From Prevotella sp. CAG:924 (GTDB lineage: Bacteria; Bacteroidota; Bacteroidia; Bacteroidales; Bacteroidaceae): a stretch of DNA of 34,393 nt. The translations under genes and the position numbers were made by a program. Positions 1 through 8,935 of the stretch are shown here, one piece after another. Below the pieces are notes generated by a model. That model searched no databases, was not told the origin of the DNA, and saw nothing but the letters and a program-made list of their open reading frames with translations. Each line of letters opens with the position of its first letter. Position 1 is the first letter of the stretch. The stretch lies in contig HF988457.1 of NCBI GenBank assembly GCA_000431975.1, positions 1 through 34,393 on the forward strand. Reading direction: 5' to 3'.

Positions 1-32
1 AGCATATCTCCCCTATATTTATCGGGTGAGCC
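1..32. repeat. Dispersed repeat, copy 1 (inverted relative to 34200-34230)
   Basis: The first 32 bases are the reverse complement of 34200-34230, with a single difference (four versus three C/G in a homopolymer). The copy is cut by the window edge, so it may extend to the left. The following ~115 bases stay open in frame 1 until a TAA near base 147, and the peptide LYLSGEPF is encoded by both copies. The one-base indel shifts the frame upstream of that peptide, so I regard it as a non-coding or decayed dispersed element rather than a gene. Confidence 0.6.
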
Positions 33-169
33 TTTCCATCCGCCCTCATCTGGTTGTAAACCTCCGTCGATCATCAGAGCGCAGACCATAATTTTATCGG
101 CTTATCCCATATCGCCGTCAATAGTACGAAATCTTTCAGGTCTCTAATGACAGATTGGGAAAAGTCATA

Positions 170-197
170 AAGGGGCTGACCTCCCGGTCAGCCCCTT
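170..197 (-). terminator. Strong hairpin terminator of the efflux/lpxA unit
   Basis: A perfect 12-bp GC-rich stem (AAGGGGCTGACC paired with GGTCAGCCCCTT) encloses a 4-base TCCC loop. It lies about 35 bases downstream of the lpxA-like stop codon on the minus strand and is followed on that strand by a T-containing tract. It probably ends the acrA-acrB-tolC-lpxA transcript, and may also work in the other direction. Confidence 0.8.
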
Positions 198-231
198 CTT
201 ATTGACATTGTGAAAAATGAATAGGTATGAA

Positions 232-1005
232 TTATAATTTAGTAATGATTCCTATCTTAGTTGCTTCAATGAACTGGATAATCTCACGGATCTCCGGTGC
301 ATCGGGAATCTGCTCCTTGATCTGTAATACAGCATCAAAAATACTGGACTGACCGTGAAACACAAGTCGGTAAGCATTTGCTATATGACGCTGTACACGT
401 TCGTCAATACCTCTAATATTAAGCATTGCCGTGTTCACACCACCATATTTTACCGGATTGCCATTCGCGATGATATAGGGTGGCACATCCTTTGAAACGT
501 TTGCGGAGATCATGGCACACTCACCTACACGGACATGAGGATTGCAAATGGCAGAAGTAGAGAATATGACACCATTGCTGATCTCGCAATCTCCGGCAAT
601 CTTCGTACCATAACCGAATACGCAGTATTTGCCAACCTTCGTATCGTGGGAAATGTGAGCACCTTCCATAAAGAAGTTATTGTCTCCAATAACCGTCTGA
701 CCGGTACTGTGGGTAGCACGGTTGATCACGATATTCTCACGGAAGATATTATCATTGCCAATGATGAGCTGGCTAGGCTCACCCCGGAAATTGAAGTCCT
801 GGGGCATGGCACCCAATACAGTACCTTGATGAACCTTGTTATTGCTACCCATCTTCGTGCCATTAAGAATGCTCACATTGGGATAGATGATGCTATTGTC
901 TCCAATCTCCACATTATCCTCAATATACACGAAGGGATAAATCGTAACATTTTCACCAATTTTAGCCTTGGGGCTCACTACCGCTTTATCACTTATATTG
1001 CTCAT
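232..1005 (-). CDS. lpxA: LpxA-family acyl-ACP--UDP-GlcNAc O-acyltransferase (divergent)
   Basis: 257 residues, close to the usual LpxA length. The first ~190 residues are hexapeptide repeats ([LIV]-G-x-x-x-x pattern) of a left-handed beta-helix, followed by the helical C-terminal region typical of LpxA (DVPPYIIANGNP, then NAYRLVFHG). The catalytic-type motif GAHISHD (His117 and His120) matches the GAHIAHD-type motif of characterised LpxA. The family transfers a hydroxyacyl chain from ACP to UDP-GlcNAc in the first step of lipid A synthesis, in the cytosol. Odd: the HQF motif normally found about 25 residues after the catalytic His reads NPH here (residues 155-157), and the next coil is about two residues short. 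The gene is last in an RND efflux operon, 16 bp after the TolC-like gene, and not beside lpxC/fabZ. It may be a paralogue with altered acyl or nucleotide specificity; the family call is firm, the exact substrate is not. Confidence 0.82.
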   Translation of the reverse strand: MSNISDKAVVSPKAKIGENVTIYPFVYIEDNVEIGDNSIIYPNVSILNGTKMGSNNKVHQGTVLGAMPQDFNFRGEPSQLIIGNDNIFRENIVINRATHSTGQTVIGDNNFFMEGAHISHDTKVGKYCVFGYGTKIAGDCEISNGVIFSTSAICNPHVRVGECAMISANVSKDVPPYIIANGNPVKYGGVNTAMLNIRGIDERVQRHIANAYRLVFHGQSSIFDAVLQIKEQIPDAPEIREIIQFIEATKIGIITKL

Positions 1006-1021
1006 AATAAATCGTCTTTAA

Positions 1022-2413
1022 TTATTTAGTTCCGCCACCGAGGGCATAGTAAAGGTTCACGACGGCCTGCATCTTATAGAAGTCGTCCTCTACCTTAGAG
1101 AGCTCCACGGAAAGAAGACTTGACTGAGCCGTAATCACCTCCAGATAAGTAGAAGTGCTGCTGCCCATCAAAGCACGGGTGTCTTCTACATTCTTCTTTA
1201 GCACTTCCACCTGATGTGCCTCAAGCTTCGATTTCTGATCTGACGTGTTGTACAGTACGAGAGCATTGCTCACCTCATTACCTGCACTGAGCAAAGTGTT
1301 CTGCCAAGTGTTGTAAGCCTGCTGGTACTGATCCTTAGCTACGCGCAAGGCAGCAACGAGCTGACCATTCTGGAAGATAGGCTGTACGAGCGAGCCAATG
1401 GCCGAAAGCAAGATCTTACCAGGGTTCACAATACCCATACCTGACGAATTGGTGTATGCACCGCTTCCGGATATCGTCAGCGAAGGATAGAAATTGGAAC
1501 GGGCCTGATTCACGTTGTAGAAGCAACTGGCCAGATTCATCTCAGCAGCATGCACATCGGCACGATTGTCAAGAAGCTTCAGAGGCACGCCCACCGAGAA
1601 TTTCTCGGGCAAGCTCTGCTCCTCAAGTGTGCCACGGGGAATGACACTGCCCGGCTCATTCAGCAAGAGGCAGAGAGAGTTCTCCGTCTCACGGATCTGA
1701 CGAAGCAATTCTGCTTTCTGTGTCAAAGTAGAATAGTAATTGTTCTCAGCACTCTGTACACCGGTCGACCGCACATTACCCAATTGATGCTGCACCTTCA
1801 TGATGTCCCAGGTCTGTTTGGTCAGCAGGGTCATATCATCAACGAGCTTCACCTCTTTATCCAGCATCAGCAATGTATAATACATATTGGCGATGTTGGC
1901 AATAAGGGAGGTCTGTACGCTCACCTGATAATCTTTCGACTGCAGCAACAACATCTTGTTGGCTTCCTTGGCATTGCGCAACTTACCGAAGAGATCAATA
2001 TTCCAGCTGGCATTGATCGGCAAGCTATATGTCTGCGTAGCCTTGCCGCCATCCCAAGAGGTGATCGTTCCCTGTGGCGAGAAATTGAATGAAGGCAAGA
2101 AAGCCAGTTTGGATGCTTTCAGCTGAGCCTCCGCCATATCGACATTGAGCGCGGCATTCAGCAGATTGGTATTGTTCTTCAGTCCCTTCTCAATGAGTGC
2201 CTGCAACTGCGGGTCGGTGAAGACGCTACGCCAGGGCAGATTGCCAAAGCTTGTGGTGTCGGTCACCACAAGGGTATCTGTCACCGATGCAGAGTCGCGT
2301 ACCAGGCCTTGAGCATTCACCTGCGGGCGCTCATAACTTCCATAGATGCTCTTGCAACTGCTCAGAGAGAGCAGTGCAAGGCTTACGGAAAGAAATATGA
2401 TTGTCTTTTTCAT
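1022..2413 (-). CDS. TolC/OprM-family outer-membrane efflux lipoprotein
   Basis: 463 residues from the chosen start. A longer reading frame begins at 2470 but would overlap the RND stop region; the start at 2413 gives an immediate lipoprotein signal peptide with lipobox LSSC (Cys20) and a 10-bp gap to the pump gene. The body shows two tandem outer-membrane-efflux-protein repeats (PF02321-like) rich in long helices: the first around residues 40-240 with WNIDLFGKLRNA, the second from about 270 to the end with the matching VGVPLKLLDNRADVHAAE and NFYPSLTISGSG. The trimer would form the outer-membrane channel and periplasmic tunnel for the pump encoded upstream. It is third in a minus-strand unit after the AcrA- and AcrB-like genes. 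Confidence 0.92.
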   Translation of the reverse strand: MKKTIIFLSVSLALLSLSSCKSIYGSYERPQVNAQGLVRDSASVTDTLVVTDTTSFGNLPWRSVFTDPQLQALIEKGLKNNTNLLNAALNVDMAEAQLKASKLAFLPSFNFSPQGTITSWDGGKATQTYSLPINASWNIDLFGKLRNAKEANKMLLLQSKDYQVSVQTSLIANIANMYYTLLMLDKEVKLVDDMTLLTKQTWDIMKVQHQLGNVRSTGVQSAENNYYSTLTQKAELLRQIRETENSLCLLLNEPGSVIPRGTLEEQSLPEKFSVGVPLKLLDNRADVHAAEMNLASCFYNVNQARSNFYPSLTISGSGAYTNSSGMGIVNPGKILLSAIGSLVQPIFQNGQLVAALRVAKDQYQQAYNTWQNTLLSAGNEVSNALVLYNTSDQKSKLEAHQVEVLKKNVEDTRALMGSSTSTYLEVITAQSSLLSVELSKVEDDFYKMQAVVNLYYALGGGTK

Positions 2414-2423
2414 TGAAATAATC

Positions 2424-5400
2424 TTATTTAGTTTCAATCCTTGACTGAGGATTGTGAGCATACTGCTCAATCTGACTCATGATCTCTGGATCAGCATCAT
2501 CGTTGAACTTCAACGGACGGAAGCGCTCCTGCAGCCACTCGAACGCAGCGAAGAGGGCAGGCACCACGAAGATCTGGCATGCCGTACCAATCAACATACC
2601 TCCAACAGCGGAAGCGCCAAGGGTTGAGTTACCATTCTTACCTACACCAGAAGCGAACATCAAAGGCAACAGACCGATGATCATGGCCAACGATGTCATC
2701 AAGATAGGACGCAAACGGGCAGCTGCACCAAGGATTGCCGAATAGCGGATAGCCATACCCATACGACGGCGCTCAAGAGCGAACTGTACAATAAGAATGG
2801 CGTTCTTAGAAAGCAGACCCATCAGCATGATAAGCGAGATCTGTGTGTAAATGTCGTTTGAATGACCGAAGAGATTCGTGAAAATGAATGCGCCGGCCAA
2901 ACCGAACGGTACAGAGAGAATCACCGACAACGGCAGGATATAACTCTCATACTGGGCACTCAGGATCAAGTACACAAAGACGATACAGAGGATGAAGATA
3001 AGAGCTGTAGAATTAGAGCTCTCTGCCTCAGAACGTGACAGACCGCTGTACTCATAGCTATAGCCGTCGGGCAGCGTCTCTTCTGACACCTCCTTAATCA
3101 CCTGCATGGCCTGACCAGAGGAATAACCGCCACTGGTATTCGGCGTCACACTCACGTTGATGGACGTAAACAGGTTGAAACGGTTAACGTTGGAAGGACC
3201 ATATACCTTTCGCAGAGTCACGAACTCCGACACAGGCGACATCTCACCCGAAGCAGTACGGACATAAATCTGCGACAGCTGATCAGGACGTACACGTGTC
3301 GTAGGATCAGCCTGGATCATTACACGGTAAAGTTTACCGTACGCATTGAAGTTTGATGAATACAGACCACCCAGATAACCCTGCAGCGTAGAAAGCACCG
3401 TAGAAGGAGCAATTCCAGCTTGCTTGGTCTTAGCCACATCGACATCCACCATATACTGAGGGTAGTTCGGGTTGTAAGACGTCATGGCGTTCTGGATCTC
3501 GGGATGCTTGTTCAGCTCTGCGATGAACTTCTTGGTAATCTCGAAGAACTTATTCAGATCTCCACCCGTCTTATCCTCCATAGTCATGGTAATACCACTC
3601 TGTGCAGAAAAACCAGGGATCATAGGCGGAGCGAAGGCGAGGATCTGTGCGTCCTTGATGCTGGCTGTCTGCTTGTAGATCATACCCAGCACAGAAGTCG
3701 ACTCCATCGAGTTGATGAAAAGCTCTTTTACATCTCCTGTCTTGACGAAACGCTTGATACGGGCCGTAATACCACCAGAGCGCTCTTCGAAAGGCTGCAA
3801 TTTAATAATAAAGGTAGCCTGATCCGAACCCTGACCTGCAATAAAGTTATATCCGCAGATAGCCTCACGACGGCGGATAGCAGGATTGGATGCAAGCATC
3901 TTATCGACTTGATTTACAATCTCCTGCGTGCGTGCCTGAGATGTACCAGGATTGGCAGAGATGGTAACGAACAGCGTACCGGTATCCTCATCAGGCACCA
4001 GACCCGTCTTCGTCGTTGACATCAGAACAGCCATCACTATAATACCGGCCACAACCATTAAGGTAGCGATGATCTTGTGATTGATCACATTCTCCACTCC
4101 CTTACGATACTTATTGGTCAGCTTATTGAATGTATGATTGAAGTTAGAATGGAAACGGTCTACGATACTCTTGTTCGTTTCATCCGTCTCGTCCTCATTC
4201 TTCGGTTTCAGCAAGATTGCACAGAGGGCAGGCGACAGTGTCAAGGCATTAACAGCCGAGATCACAATCGAGACAGCCATCGTGATACCGAAGTTACGAT
4301 AGAACGTACCGGAAGTACCGCCCAGGAACGACACAGGCACGAACACGGCTGCCATCACAAGGGTGATTGAGATAATGGCACCGGAGATCTCATTCATGGC
4401 GTCGATAGAAGCTGTCAGAGCGCTCTTGTAGCCCTGATCGAGCTTGGCATGGACGGCCTCAACCACCACGATGGCATCATCCACCACAATGGCAATGGCC
4501 AAAAGCAATGCCGAAAGTACCAACAGGTTCAGCGTCATTCCAAAGATCCAAATGAAGAGGAACGAACCAATCAGAGCGACAGGTACGGCGATCAACGGGA
4601 TCAGTGTCGAACGAAGATCCTGCAGGAAGATATATACCACGAAGAATACCAGTACCAAAGTGATAATCAGCGTGAATACTACTTCCTCAATAGAAGCGAA
4701 GAGGAACTCCGTCACATCCTGCTCAATAGTATACTCAAGTCCGGGAGGGAATGTCTTTGATGCTTCCTCCAGAGTTGCTTTCACATCGGTGGCGATCTGC
4801 GTAGCATTTGAGCCGGCCACCTGCTGTACCATACCCATCACAGCCGGCTGGCCATTGTTGAGCAGATTCACATTGTACATCAAAGTACCGATCTCCACCT
4901 TGGCAACATCACCCAGATGAAGGGTCTGACCCGTCGTATTATTCGTCAGAATGATGTTCTCATATTCAGGAGCTGTGGCCAAACGACCTTTATAACGAAG
5001 CACATACTCGTATGCCGTGTTACCCCGCTCACCAAACTTACCAGGTGCAGCCTCAATATTCTGCTCGGCAAGAGCGGCGGTAATATCAGACGGAATCAAT
5101 CCGTACTGCTTCATCTTGTCCGGCTTCAGCCATATACGCATTGAATAAGTAGCAGTAGAAGGCGATTCCACACCACCTACACCCTGAATACGCTTCAGCA
5201 ACGGTGCAATATTAATCTCATTATAGTTGGTTACGAACTGTGAGTCATAACGTCCATCCTCCGTTGTCAGTGAATACATGATCACGTTAGATGACTGACG
5301 TTTCTCCGTTGTCACACCCACCTGCGTCACCTCCGACGGCAGAAGGGCCTGAGCCTGCTGCACACGGTTCTGGACGTTCACGGCACACATATCAGGATTT

Positions 5401-5696
5401 GCTCCTTGCTGGAAGTAAACGGTGATACTGGCCGATCCGTCGTTCGTGGCCTGTGAAGTCATATAGGTCATGTTCTCCACACCGTTGATCTGTTCCTCCA
5501 AAGGAACCACAACTGACTTCAACACCGTCTGTGCATCGGCACCTGTATAGGTAGTCCGCACCGTGATAGTAGGCGGTGCGATATCCGGGTACTGCTCAAT
5601 TGGGAGAGAGATCAGTCCGATCGTTCCGAGAAGAACGAAGAAGATCGAAACCACCGTAGAGAGTACCGGTCGTTTGATGAAATTACTAAATGACAT
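2424..5696 (-). CDS. RND (HAE1/AcrB-type) multidrug efflux inner-membrane pump
   Basis: 1090 residues, slightly longer than E. coli AcrB. It shows the HAE1 layout: N-terminal TM1 (residues ~10-30), a large periplasmic loop, a TM2-6 bundle from ~335, a second periplasmic loop and TM7-12 at the end. The proton-relay pair Asp406-Asp407 sits in IAIVVDDAIVVVEAVHAKL, and the matching lysine is in LLSKNAILIVQFA. The entry sequence FIKRPVLSTVVSIFFVLLG is characteristic of the family. The protein drives drug/H+ antiport and expels amphiphilic compounds through a tripartite complex with the AcrA- and TolC-like neighbours. The gene lies 30 bp after the adaptor and 10 bp before the channel gene, so the three are surely co-transcribed. 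Substrate range cannot be read from the sequence. Confidence 0.97.
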   Translation of the reverse strand: MSFSNFIKRPVLSTVVSIFFVLLGTIGLISLPIEQYPDIAPPTITVRTTYTGADAQTVLKSVVVPLEEQINGVENMTYMTSQATNDGSASITVYFQQGANPDMCAVNVQNRVQQAQALLPSEVTQVGVTTEKRQSSNVIMYSLTTEDGRYDSQFVTNYNEINIAPLLKRIQGVGGVESPSTATYSMRIWLKPDKMKQYGLIPSDITAALAEQNIEAAPGKFGERGNTAYEYVLRYKGRLATAPEYENIILTNNTTGQTLHLGDVAKVEIGTLMYNVNLLNNGQPAVMGMVQQVAGSNATQIATDVKATLEEASKTFPPGLEYTIEQDVTEFLFASIEEVVFTLIITLVLVFFVVYIFLQDLRSTLIPLIAVPVALIGSFLFIWIFGMTLNLLVLSALLLAIAIVVDDAIVVVEAVHAKLDQGYKSALTASIDAMNEISGAIISITLVMAAVFVPVSFLGGTSGTFYRNFGITMAVSIVISAVNALTLSPALCAILLKPKNEDETDETNKSIVDRFHSNFNHTFNKLTNKYRKGVENVINHKIIATLMVVAGIIVMAVLMSTTKTGLVPDEDTGTLFVTISANPGTSQARTQEIVNQVDKMLASNPAIRRREAICGYNFIAGQGSDQATFIIKLQPFEERSGGITARIKRFVKTGDVKELFINSMESTSVLGMIYKQTASIKDAQILAFAPPMIPGFSAQSGITMTMEDKTGGDLNKFFEITKKFIAELNKHPEIQNAMTSYNPNYPQYMVDVDVAKTKQAGIAPSTVLSTLQGYLGGLYSSNFNAYGKLYRVMIQADPTTRVRPDQLSQIYVRTASGEMSPVSEFVTLRKVYGPSNVNRFNLFTSINVSVTPNTSGGYSSGQAMQVIKEVSEETLPDGYSYEYSGLSRSEAESSNSTALIFILCIVFVYLILSAQYESYILPLSVILSVPFGLAGAFIFTNLFGHSNDIYTQISLIMLMGLLSKNAILIVQFALERRRMGMAIRYSAILGAAARLRPILMTSLAMIIGLLPLMFASGVGKNGNSTLGASAVGGMLIGTACQIFVVPALFAAFEWLQERFRPLKFNDDADPEIMSQIEQYAHNPQSRIETK

Positions 5697-5726
5697 TTTT
5701 CTTTCTTTTAATTGTTAGCTGTTAGC

Positions 5727-6929
5727 TTACTTTCCAGTCATAGCCTTTACGAAGCCGCTGGCAGAACCCTGCTGGGCACCCATTTTGGCTGCATCATCGA
5801 TTTCCTTCTGGTATTGAGCCTCTGAAACCGGCTTAATCGCCATGCCATCGGTAAGCTTCGAAATGCCCTTAGACACGAAGCGGTCGCCTACATTCAGACC
5901 ACTGGTTACAATATATGTATTACCATCGTTCTGTGGATCTACCTTGATCTCGCTATAATGTACCTTATTATTCTTGTCCACTTTATAAATGAACAATTTA
6001 TCCTGAACCTGCGAGCAGGCCTCCTGAGGAATAACAATAGCGGAGTTGCTGGCACGAGGAATAATGATCTGACCTGCGCCACCACTCTTCAACAGCTTTT
6101 TGGGATTAGAGAAATGTGCAATCATCGACACGGCACCTGTCTGGGGATCAATCACACCACTCATCTTAACTACCTTGCCCGGCAGATCGTATGTAGTACC
6201 GTCAGCCAGTTGCAGTTTTACCTGAGGCAAAGCATTGATAGCGGCCTGCATATTGCCCGATGTCTTTGTCATGTCAAGAATCGTACTCTCAGGCATTGAG
6301 AAGAACACTTCCATCGTCGTAATGTCACTCACCGTTGTCAACGGCTCCGTAATTGACGAGCTAACCAGGGCGCCCTTATCATAAGGCAGTGAACCGACAA
6401 CACCATTGGCAGGACTCACCACCGTGCAATAGCTAAGTTGCTCCTTGGCAGAGGCAAGCGATGCCTGTGCCTGTGCAAGGGAGGCTACAGCTGAGAGATA
6501 AGTGTTTTTCGATGTTTCCAGCTCATACTGACCAATGATCTTCTGAGCAAACAGTTTCTTCGAGTTCTCGTAAGTCAGCTTCGTAGTATTCATCTGCGAA
6601 CGGGCTGTGTTCACAGAAGCTGCAGCCTGACGTACGGCAGCACGATAAGTCTCGCTGTCAAGAGTGAAGAGCACCTGACCGGCGTGCACCGTCTCGCCCT
6701 CATGCACATACACATTCGTGATGAAGCCTGCTACCTTCGGACGTACCTCTACATCCTGAATACCTTTGATTGTTGCAGGATAAGTAGTAGTCGTAGTAGC
6801 ACTTGACGTCTCTACGGTACGCACGGCAAAATCATTATTGCCGAGGTTGCCCTGTCCGCTACCCTTGCCTCCACATGAGATGAGCAATGGGGCTGCCAAT
6901 GCAGCCAACAAAAATGTTTTAGTTCTCAT
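5727..6929 (-). CDS. RND efflux periplasmic adaptor (membrane fusion protein), lipoprotein
   Basis: 400 residues with lipobox LISC (Cys19), so it should be anchored in a membrane by a lipid. Layout of the HlyD/AcrA family: N-terminal beta-barrel/lipoyl half-motif (VEVRPKVAGFITNVYVHEGE around 60-80), an alpha-helical hairpin (~95-165) with repeated Ala/Gln-rich helices, the second lipoyl half (CTVVSPANGVVGSLPYDKGA), then beta-barrel and membrane-proximal domains to ~370. It bridges the RND pump and the TolC-like channel. It is first in the four-gene unit, so the promoter lies in the 264-bp gap upstream, where a TACATTTG box and an inverted repeat are seen. Confidence 0.95.
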   Translation of the reverse strand: MRTKTFLLAALAAPLLISCGGKGSGQGNLGNNDFAVRTVETSSATTTTTYPATIKGIQDVEVRPKVAGFITNVYVHEGETVHAGQVLFTLDSETYRAAVRQAAASVNTARSQMNTTKLTYENSKKLFAQKIIGQYELETSKNTYLSAVASLAQAQASLASAKEQLSYCTVVSPANGVVGSLPYDKGALVSSSITEPLTTVSDITTMEVFFSMPESTILDMTKTSGNMQAAINALPQVKLQLADGTTYDLPGKVVKMSGVIDPQTGAVSMIAHFSNPKKLLKSGGAGQIIIPRASNSAIVIPQEACSQVQDKLFIYKVDKNNKVHYSEIKVDPQNDGNTYIVTSGLNVGDRFVSKGISKLTDGMAIKPVSEAQYQKEIDDAAKMGAQQGSASGFVKAMTGK

Positions 6930-7044
6930 ACCTATTTTTAAATAATTAGATTATATAAAATATTTCTATTCTATGCTGATTATTATCCCAATCACATTGC
7001 AAACGAACTTTTAAAACCCAATTCGGATTTTGAGTTTACAGCTG

Positions 7045-7052
7045 CAAATGTA
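7045..7052 (-). promoter_or_regulatory. Candidate -7 box (TACATTTG) for the efflux operon
   Basis: On the minus strand this reads TACATTTG, matching the Bacteroidota -7 consensus TAnnTTTG. It would start a transcript with about 110 bases of leader before the AcrA-like start at 6929. No good -33 TTTG was found at the expected spacing, so confidence is moderate. Confidence 0.45.
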
Positions 7053-7100
7053 ATCATTTATATTCAAAAACCGTAGAAAGACCCTCGAGTTTTTAACAAA

Positions 7101-7118
7101 GATTGTAATTGAACAATC
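7101..7118. promoter_or_regulatory. Candidate operator: 6-6-6 inverted repeat upstream of the efflux operon
   Basis: GATTGT, six bases (AATTGA), ACAATC: a perfect dyad with 6-base arms. It lies about 50 bases upstream of the putative -7 box on the minus strand. Size and spacing suit a dimeric regulator. No regulator gene is adjacent, so this is inference only. Confidence 0.35.
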
Positions 7119-7148
7119 AAAACTTAGAAACACTATAGCAAATGAAAG

Positions 7149-7180
7149 ATACATAGTCCTCATTTTTGAGGACTATGTAT
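7149..7180 (-). terminator. Perfect 14-bp hairpin downstream of cca
   Basis: ATACATAGTCCTCA pairs perfectly with TGAGGACTATGTAT around a TTTT loop. It starts 14 bases after the cca stop codon on the minus strand and is most simply the cca terminator, insulating the efflux operon that follows in the same direction. Confidence 0.75.
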
Positions 7181-7193
7181 TCTATGTACTAAA

Positions 7194-8750
7194 CTATGCC
7201 TGAAGTCCCATTTGTTGACCTTTTTCAAGAAGCAACTGCATGAGTGCTTCCCGTTCATTGGGCACCTTATTGTCCAGGACGGCATCCTTAAGTGTCTGTT
7301 TTAGTTCGCCTACTTCTCTGGAGGGTTTCAGATGGAAGATTTCCATGATCTCATTGCCATCTATGCAAGGCTGCAAGAGACGTTTGTAGTCACGCAGGCT
7401 CAGATCCTTAATCTTCTCCCGCACAATCTCATAGTTGTCAAGGAAACGCTGCTTACGCTGTTCGTTCTTACTGGTGATGTCTGCCTCGCAAAGCATCATC
7501 AGATCTTCTATATCATCACCGGCATCATTCACCAACCGGCGGATGGCTGAATCAGAGACACCATCAGTGGCGATGGTAGCCGGACGCATGTGCAAATCAA
7601 CAAGTTTCTGCACATATTTCATCTTCATGTCCATAGGCAACTTCAATCGCCGGAAGATCGCCGGAACCTGACGAGCCCCTAAATAGTTGTGATTATGGAA
7701 TGTCCAGCCCTGCACAGGATCCCAGCGCTTGCTAGCTGTCTTACCGATATCGTGCAGCAACGTAGCCCAACGCAGCCACAATTTATGCTCACGCAGATGA
7801 TCAAGCTTTTCCTTGGCCGTTGCCATAGGCTCATGTGCCGTCGGGTCAGCCGCCACAGTTCCTGCTGCGCTTTCCTCCTCTTCCATTTGAGTCGTCAGCT
7901 CCTTTTCGCGTGTCAGCTGCATTCTGCAGAGATTATCGAGGACTTCCAGAGTATGATAGAAATTATTTTTGTGTTTCCGACCGTTTCTTGTCTCTACTAC
8001 GTCAAGCCGTGTCAGTTCAGGAAGAATATACTCCAGAAGTCCTGATCGGTAAAGATCAATAAATCCTCGCGAAGGCTCATCGCAAAGCATAATCTTATTC
8101 AATTCCTCGCTGATACGCTCCCCGCTAATGATATTGATGCGCTCGGCCTTTCGTTGGATAGCCTCCAGTGTCTCATCCTCAATATAGAAACGGAGCTGCG
8201 TGGCAAAACGTACGCAACGCATCATACGCAACGGATCATCATCAAAAGTGATATCTGGATCGAGGGGCGTACGAATGATGCCATCCTCCATATCCAGGAT
8301 ACCATCAAAAGGATCGACCAACTCCCCAAACCGTTCCTTATTCAAACATACGGCCAGCGCATTGATCGTAAAGTCCCGACGGTTCTGGTCGTCCTCCAAC
8401 GTACCGTCTTCCACATGTGGCTTGCGGCTGTCGTGACTATAACTCTCCTTGCGGGCTCCGACAAACTCCACCTCCAGATCGCCCATCTTCACCTGGGCTG
8501 TACCAAAGTTACGGAACACGCTCAAATGGGCTCGCTTGCCCAATATCTTCTTCAAAGCCTTTGCCACCTCTATACCGCTGCCTACTACTACCACATCTAT
8601 ATCGTTGGAGGGGCGCTCAAGGAAAAGATCGCGCACATAGCCACCCACAACATAACATTCGAGACCGAGTCCGTCGGCCGCCTCGGAGATTTTATGAAAT
8701 ATATCTTTGTCTAAAAGTAGCGCCAACTCAGCGTTGCTAAGATTTCTCAT
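7194..8750 (-). CDS. cca: CCA tRNA nucleotidyltransferase with HD domain
   Basis: 518 residues. The N-terminal class II nucleotidyltransferase head has GGYVRD (36-41) and the metal-binding DID (50-52) in SNDIDVVVVGSG, then the RRDFTINA motif (124-131) and DDPLRMMRCVRFA (171-183), all diagnostic of the poly(A) polymerase/CCA-enzyme family. A C-terminal HD phosphohydrolase domain carries HDIGK (333-337). The enzyme adds or repairs the 3'-CCA of tRNAs. Odd: between LCRMQLT and LWLRWATLLHDIGK (about residues 281-322) lies a Glu/Ala/Thr-rich insert that looks disordered and makes the protein long for the family. A TACCTTTG box lies ~30 bases upstream of the start and a strong hairpin follows the stop, so it is probably transcribed alone. 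Confidence 0.95.
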   Translation of the reverse strand: MRNLSNAELALLLDKDIFHKISEAADGLGLECYVVGGYVRDLFLERPSNDIDVVVVGSGIEVAKALKKILGKRAHLSVFRNFGTAQVKMGDLEVEFVGARKESYSHDSRKPHVEDGTLEDDQNRRDFTINALAVCLNKERFGELVDPFDGILDMEDGIIRTPLDPDITFDDDPLRMMRCVRFATQLRFYIEDETLEAIQRKAERINIISGERISEELNKIMLCDEPSRGFIDLYRSGLLEYILPELTRLDVVETRNGRKHKNNFYHTLEVLDNLCRMQLTREKELTTQMEEEESAAGTVAADPTAHEPMATAKEKLDHLREHKLWLRWATLLHDIGKTASKRWDPVQGWTFHNHNYLGARQVPAIFRRLKLPMDMKMKYVQKLVDLHMRPATIATDGVSDSAIRRLVNDAGDDIEDLMMLCEADITSKNEQRKQRFLDNYEIVREKIKDLSLRDYKRLLQPCIDGNEIMEIFHLKPSREVGELKQTLKDAVLDNKVPNEREALMQLLLEKGQQMGLQA

Positions 8751-8780
8751 GTATTATTATCACCTTTTTTATTATGGGTG

Positions 8781-8788
8781 CAAAGGTA
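8781..8788 (-). promoter_or_regulatory. -7 promoter box (TACCTTTG) of cca
   Basis: Minus-strand TACCTTTG matches the Bacteroidota TAnnTTTG consensus 30 bases before the cca start, predicting a leader of about 25 bases. The -33 element is not obvious. Confidence 0.6.
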
Positions 8789-8874
8789 CAAATTTTATAT
8801 TGAAAGCCTTGAAAGCTTTCCTTCAAAATGGTCCGAATAAAGAAAACATTTTAAAGGGAAGCCTCGACTAACAC

Positions 8875-8916
8875 GATTTCAGACTTAAGAGCATAGCACC
8901 CCAAAGTGTCTGAATC
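8875..8916 (-). terminator. Possible hairpin terminator of the panE-like gene
   Basis: GATTTCAGAC pairs with GTCTGAATC (9 pairs with one bulged T) around a 23-base loop, 20 bases after the stop at 8936. There is no clear T-run on the minus strand, so the assignment is weak. Confidence 0.35.
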
Positions 8917-8935
8917 TCTCACAAGATCTGCTATC

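Noticed and set aside
2414..2470. Longer N-terminus for the TolC-like protein
   Set aside because: It would overlap the pump gene and bury the lipoprotein signal peptide that begins at 2413.
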